DNA of 64,000 nucleotides, taken from Vibrio marisflavi CECT 7928 (GTDB lineage: Bacteria; Pseudomonadota; Gammaproteobacteria; Enterobacterales; Vibrionaceae). The position numbers and the translations under genes are program-made. The stretch covers positions 434,001 to 498,000 of the forward strand of contig NZ_CAKLDM010000001.1 of the NCBI RefSeq assembly GCF_921294215.1, in the 5' to 3' direction. The notes under the pieces were generated by a model that was not told the DNA's origin, searched no databases, and saw only the letters and a list, made by a program, of their open reading frames with translations. This document shows, piece by piece, positions 28,374 through 36,176 of the stretch (position 1 is its first letter; every line of letters begins with the position of its first letter).

Positions 28374-29033
28374 TTAGACAACACTTAGTACTTGTTCTCT
28401 TGCAAGGCGAGATTTTGGTAGTTTGGCGTTGTAATCTTCATCTTTATGATGGTAGCCGATAGCAAGAGCAACTTCGCATCGGTGCCCGTCAAGCTCTTCT
28501 TTAAACAACTCAGATATCAGTTCGCTGTCAATACCTTCCATTGTTGTAGAGTCAATGCCTAAGCGGGCTAAAACATGCAATGTATTCCCGAGGGCGATAT
28601 AAGTTTGAGCTTTAGTCCATGTAGCATTGTTGCCAGTTGAGTCTGTATTCGACTCAGCAAAAGCGTAGCCTGCAAAGCCTTTTTCACGATTTTCTTTAGC
28701 CATGCGTCCGTCTTCAATGCCCTTATCTACTACTTTTGCGTAGTCTTCACGTGTGTAGTTGGGGTTGTGGGCAAACAAAATAATATGCGACGCAGATTTT
28801 GCATGCGGTTGGTTGAACTGATGTTTGTTCGCGAACGAGTTGTGCATACGTTGTTTTGCTTCTTCGCTTTCGATCACGACGAACTTCCAAGGTTGAGAGT
28901 TAATTGAAGAAGCAGATAATCTCATGCTCTCATAAATAACTTCTAAGTCTTGTTGTGAAACACGCTTAGTTTCATCGTAACGTTTAGCGGTATAACGTAG
29001 GTTTAAGTCTTGAATAATTGGGTGTGTGCTCAT
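28374..29033 (-). CDS. NAD(P)H nitroreductase / flavin reductase, NfsB-FRase I type
   Basis: A 219-residue FMN-binding reductase that closely resembles Vibrio fischeri FRase I and E. coli NfsB: LNLRYTAKRYD near the start, SMRLSASSINSQPWKF, NSFANKHQFNQPH, and the C-terminal DSTTMEGID and AIGYHHKDEDYNAKLPKSR. It should reduce nitro groups, quinones or flavins with NAD(P)H. It begins 11 bases after the CurA-like gene, so the two are one operon, placed behind a NemR-type operator. Confidence 0.92.
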   Translation of the reverse strand: MSTHPIIQDLNLRYTAKRYDETKRVSQQDLEVIYESMRLSASSINSQPWKFVVIESEEAKQRMHNSFANKHQFNQPHAKSASHIILFAHNPNYTREDYAKVVDKGIEDGRMAKENREKGFAGYAFAESNTDSTGNNATWTKAQTYIALGNTLHVLARLGIDSTTMEGIDSELISELFKEELDGHRCEVALAIGYHHKDEDYNAKLPKSRLAREQVLSVV

Positions 29034-29044
29034 AATATTTGCCT

Positions 29045-30073
29045 TTATTTTGCTGTATTCGTTTGGATAATAAGCTTGCCAAAGTTGTCGCCATTCAGGA
29101 GGCCTATAAACGCACTAGGTGCATTTTCGAGGCCTTCAATGATGTGCTCTTTATATTGAATCTTTCCTTGAGCGAGCCATTGCTCCATATCCTCAGCAAA
29201 TTCGTTGTATCGATGGCCGTAATCATCAAAAATGATGAAACCTTGCATTTTGATACGCTTTATCAGTAATGTCGCCATTAACGCAGAAGTACGATCTGGA
29301 CCTTTAGGAAGTGAGGTGGCGTTGTACTGCGATATCAACCCACAAACTGGGACTCGCGCTCCGGTGTTGAGCAAAGGCAATACAGCGTCAAATACTTTGC
29401 CGCCGACGTTTTCAAAGTAGATGTCGATTCCATCTACGCAGGCTTCAGATAGAAGGTTGGCGAAACCTGGCTGTTTATGATCGATACAATCATCGAATCC
29501 AAGAACGTCTTTTGCGTATCGACACTTCTCCTCTCCTCCTGCAATACCAATAACTTTGCAGCCCTTGAGCTTACCAATTTGGCCAACAATCGACCCGACT
29601 GCACCTGTTGCAGCTGCAACCACTATAGTGTCGCCTTGTTTTGGTTGACCAATATCCAACAATCCCATGTAGGCGGTAAAACCAGGCATACCCATCACTC
29701 CGAGTGCGTAAGAAGGATGAGTGGGGCTGTCTCCTAGCTTGAGTAAGCTGTCACCATTCGAGATTGCGAAATCTTGCCAACCGATATGCGCCAGAACCCA
29801 TTCACCTGCAGTGAAATTAGGGTGTTTCGAGCTTTCCACTTGGCAAACGGTGCCTCCAACCATCACTTCTCCTAAGCCTACAGGAGCCGCGTAAGATTCT
29901 TTATCACTCATTCGGCCACGCATATATGGATCTAGGGACAAGTAGACGCTACGCAGAAGTACTTCACCTTCTTTGACGTTAGGGACAGCACTTTTTTCTA
30001 ATTGAAAATTATTGGTTTGTGGATGGCCGTTTGGGCGTGACGCTAATACGACTTTTCGATTACTATCAATCAT
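29045..30073 (-). CDS. curA: NADP-dependent enone reductase, CurA family
   Basis: A 342-residue zinc-independent medium-chain reductase of the YncB/CurA group that saturates alkenal and enone double bonds with NADPH. Motifs: LSLDPYMRGRM, GGTVCQVESS, the cofactor-binding AATGAVGSIVGQIGKLKG, IAGGEEKC and YFENVGG. The ATG has GGAG upstream. It lies between a NemR-like repressor gene and a nitroreductase, and a 15-bp palindromic operator sits 18 bases before its start. Together they look like an electrophile detoxification unit. Confidence 0.9.
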   Translation of the reverse strand: MIDSNRKVVLASRPNGHPQTNNFQLEKSAVPNVKEGEVLLRSVYLSLDPYMRGRMSDKESYAAPVGLGEVMVGGTVCQVESSKHPNFTAGEWVLAHIGWQDFAISNGDSLLKLGDSPTHPSYALGVMGMPGFTAYMGLLDIGQPKQGDTIVVAAATGAVGSIVGQIGKLKGCKVIGIAGGEEKCRYAKDVLGFDDCIDHKQPGFANLLSEACVDGIDIYFENVGGKVFDAVLPLLNTGARVPVCGLISQYNATSLPKGPDRTSALMATLLIKRIKMQGFIIFDDYGHRYNEFAEDMEQWLAQGKIQYKEHIIEGLENAPSAFIGLLNGDNFGKLIIQTNTAK

Positions 30074-30090
30074 CGTTTTGCTCCGTTAAT

Positions 30091-30105
30091 TAGACCGGTC
30101 GTCTA
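30091..30105. promoter_or_regulatory. NemR-type operator upstream of curA
   Basis: TAGACCGGTCGTCTA has TAGAC/GTCTA arms and differs from the copy upstream of the repressor gene (30771-30785) at one base only. The same sequence on both sides of the regulator gene points to its binding site. Confidence 0.75.
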
Positions 30106-30158
30106 TAAAAAGTTTAAAAAATATCCCGCTCATTAGCGGGTATCCAGTTAAGTACTAT

Positions 30159-30758
30159 TTATGCAGCTGGAACAAGCAGTTGCTTGGTTGTTTTCATAGT
30201 TTGTTCAAGTTGCTGTATGTCGTTATTGAGTTTGCTGAGTAAACTCCCACCTAACCACAGCTGATACAATGTTCTAGCTATAAGTAAACTATCTTGTTTA
30301 ATGATTTCGTCTCTTTCTATACCTTTTTCGATACACTTTGCGATAGAAGCGACGATTTTATTTGCGCCAGAGTTAAGAGCTTCACGCATCGGATCAGATA
30401 AATCAGAGACCTCAGCACTCAATTTTACAACTAAACACTTGTGCGCATTACACACTCCATCTACGACCTCAAGCCAACCGCTGAAGTAGTGAAGGATCTG
30501 CTGTAAGCTATTGCCGTTGTCAGGACTTAAAGTTAGCGCCAATCGCTGCATATAGCTGTCGAAGTAATCTTGGATGAGTGCTTCACCAAACTGCTCTTTA
30601 GACTTAAAATAGTGATAAAAAGAACCTTTTGGTACCGCGGCATTTTTTAGTAACTCTGACAACCCGACACTAGTAAAGCCTTTGCTTACCACCAATTGAT
30701 AACCAACGTCTAGTATATGTTGCCGAGTGTCTGCTGTTTTCTTGTTCATGCGGGGCAA
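30159..30758 (-). CDS. TetR-family repressor, NemR-like
   Basis: A 199-residue regulator with a TetR helix-turn-helix (GLSELLKNAAVPKGSFYHYF, about residues 32-51) and a ligand domain whose KCLVVKLSAEVSDLS stretch matches the part of E. coli NemR that holds the redox-sensing cysteine (here Cys108, with a second Cys103). NemR also has 199 residues and senses electrophiles and hypochlorite. The frame starts at TTG with AGGGG upstream; an ATG nine bases in is an alternative. Operators flank it at 30091 and 30771, so autorepression and control of curA are expected. Confidence 0.85.
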   Translation of the reverse strand: MPRMNKKTADTRQHILDVGYQLVVSKGFTSVGLSELLKNAAVPKGSFYHYFKSKEQFGEALIQDYFDSYMQRLALTLSPDNGNSLQQILHYFSGWLEVVDGVCNAHKCLVVKLSAEVSDLSDPMREALNSGANKIVASIAKCIEKGIERDEIIKQDSLLIARTLYQLWLGGSLLSKLNNDIQQLEQTMKTTKQLLVPAA

Positions 30759-30770
30759 TATACCCCTAAA

Positions 30771-30785
30771 TAGACCAGTCGTCTA
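30771..30785. promoter_or_regulatory. NemR-type operator upstream of the repressor gene
   Basis: TAGACCAGTCGTCTA lies 13 bases before the repressor start and repeats the operator before curA with one change. It also lies 145 bases upstream of the divergent SRPBCC gene. Confidence 0.75.
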
Positions 30786-30929
30786 GTTTTATTTTTGGTT
30801 TTATTCGCAGTAGGAAATCAACCGACGCTCTCACTTTGAATAATTGGTCACGCAAAAAGAGAGGGGAAAATCATATCCACCCCAAAATACTCTATACCTA
30901 TAAAAGATAACAAAGGGATAGGAACAGAA

Positions 30930-31382
30930 ATGCTGACATTGAATTATCAAATTCAAATCCAATCTGATTTAAAAACGGTTTGGGATGTGCTAACAAAGCT
31001 TGAACACTATAAGCTTTGGGCTAAAGCTTTTTCACCCGATCCAGCTTTTCAGGGAAGTTGGGCTGAAGGAGAAGAAATGACCTTTTTTGACCCTTCTCTT
31101 GGTGGCAGTAAAGCAATTATCGATAGGGTAGAGCAACACCGATTTATTGAATATCATCATGTGGCGATATTTAATCCAGAACACTTGCAAGATATCGATA
31201 GTGACATAGCCAAAAAATGGATTGGTTGTAAAGAAAAGCTGGAGTTAGTACAAGATAAAGATATGGTGACGTTAAAGGTAACAGTTGAAACGCACCCTGA
31301 CTTTTCTAGCATGTTTAACAACAGCTGGAAAGCAGCGCTTCCAGCCATTAAATTGTTGTCCGAACCAGATAAAAGTGAATGA
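30930..31382 (+). CDS. SRPBCC (START/polyketide cyclase-like) domain protein
   Basis: A 150-residue cytoplasmic protein with the SRPBCC pattern: an N-terminal strand followed by DLKTVWDVLTKLEHYKLWAK, then FDPSLGGSKAIIDRVEQHRFIEYHH, and a long C-terminal helix with NNSWKAALPAIKLL. These helix-grip folds bind hydrophobic ligands. AAAGGGATAGGAA stands before the ATG. It is divergent from the NemR-like gene, so it may belong to the same stress response, but the specific ligand is unknown. Confidence 0.72.
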   Translation: MLTLNYQIQIQSDLKTVWDVLTKLEHYKLWAKAFSPDPAFQGSWAEGEEMTFFDPSLGGSKAIIDRVEQHRFIEYHHVAIFNPEHLQDIDSDIAKKWIGCKEKLELVQDKDMVTLKVTVETHPDFSSMFNNSWKAALPAIKLLSEPDKSE

Positions 31383-31496
31383 TTGCGGTTATCAGTTTAT
31401 TGTACGGTGGGTTAATTTTTCTCAATTGTTTTTAATTGATAATGTAATAATTAACGAATAGAGTTTATGCCCATCACTGTATTTCTATGACACAAC

Positions 31497-31856
31497 ATGA
31501 AAAGCAAAAGGTTCTTGCTGACAATAAGTTTTTTAGTCACTATTTTTTCATTCAGCACTCTAGCGTTTGAAGCGGTAAGTGTTTCTTCAATAAACCAACT
31601 TGACTGTTCGAAGACGACAAACGATATCAATGGACTGCGTGCCCAACAAATGCACTTTGATAGTGCTCAATGTCAACATCGCCTCATTAGCTTAGAAATT
31701 TTTAGCCAAAGAAATATAGCTTTAGCTAAAACATCAATGGCCTCAAAAAGGCCACTGAGAATAACTTATATTTGTGAAAATAGTAACTGTGGCGACTGTA
31801 CACTGGTGAGCATGTCTTCTCCGAATAGGACTCAAGACTCAGCATGTTTACACTGA
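31497..31856 (+). CDS. Small secreted cysteine-containing protein, unknown
   Basis: A 119-residue protein with a signal peptide (FLLTISFLVTIFSFSTLAF) and five cysteines in the mature part, the last three in CENSNCGDC and a C-terminal SACLH. The CxxxxCxxC cluster could bind metal or form disulfides. The ribosome binding site is weak. Its last nine bases overlap the end of the convergent dehydrogenase gene. I do not recognise the family. Confidence 0.5.
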   Translation: MKSKRFLLTISFLVTIFSFSTLAFEAVSVSSINQLDCSKTTNDINGLRAQQMHFDSAQCQHRLISLEIFSQRNIALAKTSMASKRPLRITYICENSNCGDCTLVSMSSPNRTQDSACLH

Positions 31857-34676
31857 CGAAGCTTGATCGACCAAGTACAGAATCGATTGATACGTAATGC
31901 CACTGTGATGAGATAGGCCAATTTCACATGTTCGGCTATTGCTATAACCTTTAGTACATCCATCAGGAACCTGACCTCTAAGACTCTTCACGGCAGTGTT
32001 ATTGAGCTCAGGTGTAGTGAAACCTTTGTCTCCGGCCCAGCCGCAGCAGTAAACATGCTCTGGGACGATAACTTTTTTAGCGCATTTCTCAGCTAGCTGG
32101 ATTAGAGAGTTCGACAACCCCATTCTTTGAGAGCTGCAAGTAACGTGTAGCATCACTGGTTCATCGATTGGTTTTAGTTTCAGTTTATCCAAAAGGTGTG
32201 CCGCGACAAATTGAGATGGCTCGAAGATATCAATGGAATGTTGCAAATTTTCGACACTACGTTTTATACAAGGACTGGTATCCATAAGCACAGGGTATTC
32301 GCCTTGCTTTGATTCTTTCCACAACACTTGCTCGAGTTGTGCGAACTTGGACTTAGCAATATCGTTCATACCTTTGCTTTCATAGGGCATTCCACAGCAT
32401 TGCTCATTGATGTCGTCTGGAATAATGACGGTGTAACCTGCTTTGTGTAGTACAGATATAGTCACTTGGGTTAACGAGCGCTGATCGTCTGCTGAGATTG
32501 GTTGTCCCATATTTCGGCTTACGCAAGAGGGAATATATACGACAACATTAGTCGAAGCTTTTGCTTCTAAAGCTTCCCTTTGGTAGTTATGCCTGTTGGC
32601 TTGAGGATATTCAGCGATCCAGTGTGGTGAGTTGCCTCGTGTCACTTTTCTAATCCCGTTTACAAGAGTATCAGCCGCATTATCGCCAACCAGTCTTTGC
32701 ATCATGCTATTGGATGAAAGTGCAAACTTCGCCACTGAGCCAGTTAACTGTGTATGATTGGCCGTCCATTTAGCAATTGAGCTGTAGCGCTGATATTTTT
32801 CTGTGCGAAGCTTTTTAACCAGCTCTCCAGTATTAATACCTACTGGGCAGCGGTCGGCACATAACCCCGTTGCAGCACATGTATCGAGCCCCTGATATTC
32901 AAAGGATTTGTATAGGTTTTTATATCCCGGAGTCGAATTAGCTTTGCGACTTTGAAGTTCTCTATATAAAACAATTCGTTGTCTAGGAGTGAGAGTTAAC
33001 GATTTTGAAGGACAGACAGGTTCGCAAAAACCGCACTCGATACACTTATCAACAATAGGATCTGCCGCTGGCATGGGTTTCAAGTTTTCGATGTGTGCCT
33101 TATCGTTGTCATTGATAATTACACCGGGGTTAAGTAGGCCTTCAGGGTCGAAAATCCCTTTGATTTTCTGCATTAATTGGTAACCGTCTTTTCCCCACTC
33201 CAACTCAACATATGGTGACATATTTCGTCCCGTACCATGCTCTGCTTTCAATGAACCTTGGTACTTAGTAGCAACAAGTTGAGCAACCTCATCCATGAAC
33301 TGGCTATATCGGTCAATTTCGGTCTGCTGGTCAAACCCTTGGGTAAAGACAAAGTGCAGGTTGCCTTCCAAAGCATGACCGAAAATAATTGCCTCGTTGT
33401 AATGGTATTTATCAAACAATGCCTGCAGTTCACGAATACCATTGGCCAAATGCTTTACAGGAAAGGCAACATCTTCGATGATAACAGTTGTCCCTGTTTC
33501 TCTCACCGCTCCTACAGCAGGGAATAAGCCTTTACGGATAGACCACAATGTCGAAACGGTATTAGTGTCAGAAGTGAACGGGACGGATTCGAGAATTGCA
33601 AAAGGCTCGAGAGTCGACATAATTGCTTGGATTTGTTGTTCAAGCTGATTTTGGTCTTTCGCTTGGGACTCAATTAATATCGCACTTGCTTCGTTGTTAA
33701 GTGTTTTTATAAAGGTGGGCATGCCTTTTTTATCTGCGATAGATGCTAGAGAACGCCCATCCATTAGCTCTACGGAGGCGACAGGGCTGTTTGCGATAGC
33801 ACTTACTGCGTTACTTGCTTGCTCTATATTGTCAAAAACCAACAGTGCAGTTGCTTTGTTAGGAAGCTCTTCTACCGTGTTGTATGTAATTTCAGCAATG
33901 AAGCCTAAAGTGCCTTCTGAGCCAATCATTAAGTGTTCGATTATTTCAATAGGGTCTTGGAAGTCAACTAAAGCGTTTAGCGAGTATCCAGTGGTGTTTT
34001 TGAGGCGGTATTTGTGGTGAATCTTTTGGGTTAATTCAGTATTGTTAGTGGTTTCTTGATGAAGCTGACTGATGGCCTCAATGATATCTGGCCTTGCAAC
34101 ATGAAAATCGGAAATACTTTTCGGGTCGGAGGTATCGAGCAAGGTTCCATCATTAAAGACTACTTTAATACTATCGATAGTTTTATATGTATTGTGCGCT
34201 GTGCCACAGCACATACCACTGGCGTTATTTGCAGCTATGCCACCAATTTTACACGTATTGATGGAGGCGGGGTCAGGCCCTATTTTGCGCTGATACGGGG
34301 TAAGGTATTTGTTGGCATCAGCACCAATAACACCCGGTTGAAGAGATATTTTATTGCCATCTTCGTAAATCTTATAGTTGCGCCAGTTGTCATCAAGCGT
34401 AATCAATACTGAGTCTGAAATAGCTTGGCCAGAAAGGCTGGTGCCTGCAGCGCGAAATGTGTAAGGAATAAGGTGCTTGCGGCATAAGCGGATAGAAAAT
34501 ATGACTTCTTCAAGACTACTGAGCCTAAGAACCAATTCGGGAATAAGTCGATAGAAACTGGCATCGGTACCGTATGCTAAGCGGTGTTCTTCTTGAGTAA
34601 ATATTTGACTTGAGTCTAGCTGGGTCAGCAGGTTTTCATAAAGTGCTGCATACTGATTGTTGTTAAATTTGCTCAC
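31848..34676 (-). CDS. FAD and 4Fe-4S D-2-hydroxyacid dehydrogenase (D-2-hydroxyglutarate or D-lactate type)
   Basis: A 942-residue fusion of an FAD-linked oxidase (about 1-520: RAAGTSLSGQAI, IGPDPASINTCKIGG, AEHGTGRNM) with a ferredoxin-like domain (CIECGFCEPVC at 545-555, and Cys600, 606, 610) and two CCG cysteine-rich domains (QCCGMPYES, YCCGWAGDKG). This is the YdiJ/Dld-II architecture. E. coli YdiJ oxidises D-2-hydroxyglutarate, and the adjacent L-2-hydroxyglutarate oxidase gene makes that substrate likely; D-lactate is the alternative. GTG start with AGGA upstream; 41 bases after lhgO. Confidence 0.88.
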   Translation of the reverse strand: MSKFNNNQYAALYENLLTQLDSSQIFTQEEHRLAYGTDASFYRLIPELVLRLSSLEEVIFSIRLCRKHLIPYTFRAAGTSLSGQAISDSVLITLDDNWRNYKIYEDGNKISLQPGVIGADANKYLTPYQRKIGPDPASINTCKIGGIAANNASGMCCGTAHNTYKTIDSIKVVFNDGTLLDTSDPKSISDFHVARPDIIEAISQLHQETTNNTELTQKIHHKYRLKNTTGYSLNALVDFQDPIEIIEHLMIGSEGTLGFIAEITYNTVEELPNKATALLVFDNIEQASNAVSAIANSPVASVELMDGRSLASIADKKGMPTFIKTLNNEASAILIESQAKDQNQLEQQIQAIMSTLEPFAILESVPFTSDTNTVSTLWSIRKGLFPAVGAVRETGTTVIIEDVAFPVKHLANGIRELQALFDKYHYNEAIIFGHALEGNLHFVFTQGFDQQTEIDRYSQFMDEVAQLVATKYQGSLKAEHGTGRNMSPYVELEWGKDGYQLMQKIKGIFDPEGLLNPGVIINDNDKAHIENLKPMPAADPIVDKCIECGFCEPVCPSKSLTLTPRQRIVLYRELQSRKANSTPGYKNLYKSFEYQGLDTCAATGLCADRCPVGINTGELVKKLRTEKYQRYSSIAKWTANHTQLTGSVAKFALSSNSMMQRLVGDNAADTLVNGIRKVTRGNSPHWIAEYPQANRHNYQREALEAKASTNVVVYIPSCVSRNMGQPISADDQRSLTQVTISVLHKAGYTVIIPDDINEQCCGMPYESKGMNDIAKSKFAQLEQVLWKESKQGEYPVLMDTSPCIKRSVENLQHSIDIFEPSQFVAAHLLDKLKLKPIDEPVMLHVTCSSQRMGLSNSLIQLAEKCAKKVIVPEHVYCCGWAGDKGFTTPELNNTAVKSLRGQVPDGCTKGYSNSRTCEIGLSHHSGITYQSILYLVDQASSV

Positions 34677-34717
34677 GTCTCGTTCCTATAATTTATTGTA
34701 CTTTTTAGTTATTTGTA

Positions 34718-35953
34718 TTAATTGTCGTAATTTACATGATTGCTGACTTTGTCCACTATGTATTCGCCAATAGCAATGGAGGAGGTTGCTGCTGGTGAGG
34801 GAGCATTACATACATGCAAGCTTCTAGGAGTTTGTGCAAACAGAAAATCATGCATCATGGTGCCATCCGACATAACGGCTTGTGCGCGGACTCCAGCAGG
34901 GTGTGGGTGTAAATCTGCCATCGATATTTTGGGGCAATATTTATTTACTAGTTTCAAATAGCCTGATTTGTAATAGGAGTTTTTTAGCTCGCTTACCCCT
35001 GCAGAGAGGTGCTTTCTAGTGACTTTCCAAAAGCCAGAAAATGTGACCATTTCCCAAGTATCTTTTAAGCTGAAATTCCATTGTCTGTAGCCTTCTCTCT
35101 TCCACCCCTGAACAGCATTTGGCCCGACCGTCACACTTCCATCAATCATTTTGGTTAGGTGTACGCCTAAAAATGGTAGGTCTGGGTCAGGAATAGGATA
35201 GATAAGGTGATTGACGACATTGTTGTGTTGTTCCGACAACTTATAGTATTCACCTCGATAAGGAATAATTTGAAAGTCGACGTCAATATTGAGTTTTTTA
35301 GCGAGCCTATCAGACATTAACCCAGCACAAGATATGAGATAATTGGTGTGAATGACATGGGTGGTTTTGTCATCATGGCACTGTAGCTCAATCCTATCTG
35401 AACTTTCATTCAAGTCAGTCACTCTTGTATTTAGTAGAACTCGCCCACCGAGCCGACTAAACTCCTCGGCCAGTTTTATAGTAACTAAACGAAAGTCCAC
35501 AATGCTGGTTGTTTTAACATGCAGCGCACCTTCACCTTGTATTTCTGGCTCAGCTTCATGCAGTTGTCGTTTGTTTAACTGGCTAACTTCAATGCCATTG
35601 TTTAAGCAGCGTTGGTATAGCTTCTCCATTCGGCCCAATTCGATCTGGTTGGTGGCAACTAACAGCTTGCCGCAGTTGTCTACGGGTATTTTATGCTTCT
35701 GACAAAATTGTTTTAGCAGAGTGCTACCCCGTTTACACAGCTCTGCTTTGAGGCTACCAGGAGCATAGTAGACGCCTGCATGAATAACGCCACTATTGTG
35801 TCCTGTTTGGTGAGCCGCGAGTTCTGTTTCCTTTTCAAGCAAAGCAATTTTTTTGTTTGGGTATTTTTGTATTAACTGCCAAGCAGTTGCAACTCCTACG
35901 ATACCGCCACCAATTACAACAAAATCATAACTATCAGAGGTCGGTGTTTCCAT
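34718..35953 (-). CDS. lhgO: L-2-hydroxyglutarate oxidase/dehydrogenase
   Basis: FAD enzyme that oxidises L-2-hydroxyglutarate to 2-oxoglutarate. The start at 35953 has AAAGGGT nine bases upstream and places the FAD motif VVIGGGIVGVATAW at residues 12-25; longer frames exist but lack a ribosome binding site. It matches E. coli LhgO along its length: HQTGHNSGVIHAGVYY, LISCAGLMSDRLA, NHLIYPIPDPDLPFLGVHL, GSVTVGPNAV and CNAPSPAATSSI. 411 residues. It is the first gene of a pair with the D-2-hydroxyacid dehydrogenase. Confidence 0.94.
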   Translation of the reverse strand: METPTSDSYDFVVIGGGIVGVATAWQLIQKYPNKKIALLEKETELAAHQTGHNSGVIHAGVYYAPGSLKAELCKRGSTLLKQFCQKHKIPVDNCGKLLVATNQIELGRMEKLYQRCLNNGIEVSQLNKRQLHEAEPEIQGEGALHVKTTSIVDFRLVTIKLAEEFSRLGGRVLLNTRVTDLNESSDRIELQCHDDKTTHVIHTNYLISCAGLMSDRLAKKLNIDVDFQIIPYRGEYYKLSEQHNNVVNHLIYPIPDPDLPFLGVHLTKMIDGSVTVGPNAVQGWKREGYRQWNFSLKDTWEMVTFSGFWKVTRKHLSAGVSELKNSYYKSGYLKLVNKYCPKISMADLHPHPAGVRAQAVMSDGTMMHDFLFAQTPRSLHVCNAPSPAATSSIAIGEYIVDKVSNHVNYDN

Positions 35954-36176
35954 ACAGTCTACCCTTTGTGTGTTTTTCGCTTGGTTATTGGTCATTTTGT
36001 ATAAAAATAGATTTAACAACAGTGCCTTAAAGGTTATTAAAGTGCAACTACAACAATATGAATCGTACGTTATTTGCCCACTTAAACTTGATTAGGCGGT
36101 AAATCACTTAAAAGATCACAATTTGCATATACACTTGAAAAGCCGTAGGAAAATAATAAGTAGAAAGGAGGTGGTT

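Noticed and set aside
33258..34412. Several plus-strand frames of 68-118 codons
   Set aside because: All are antisense to the 942-residue dehydrogenase, whose domains read through without interruption.
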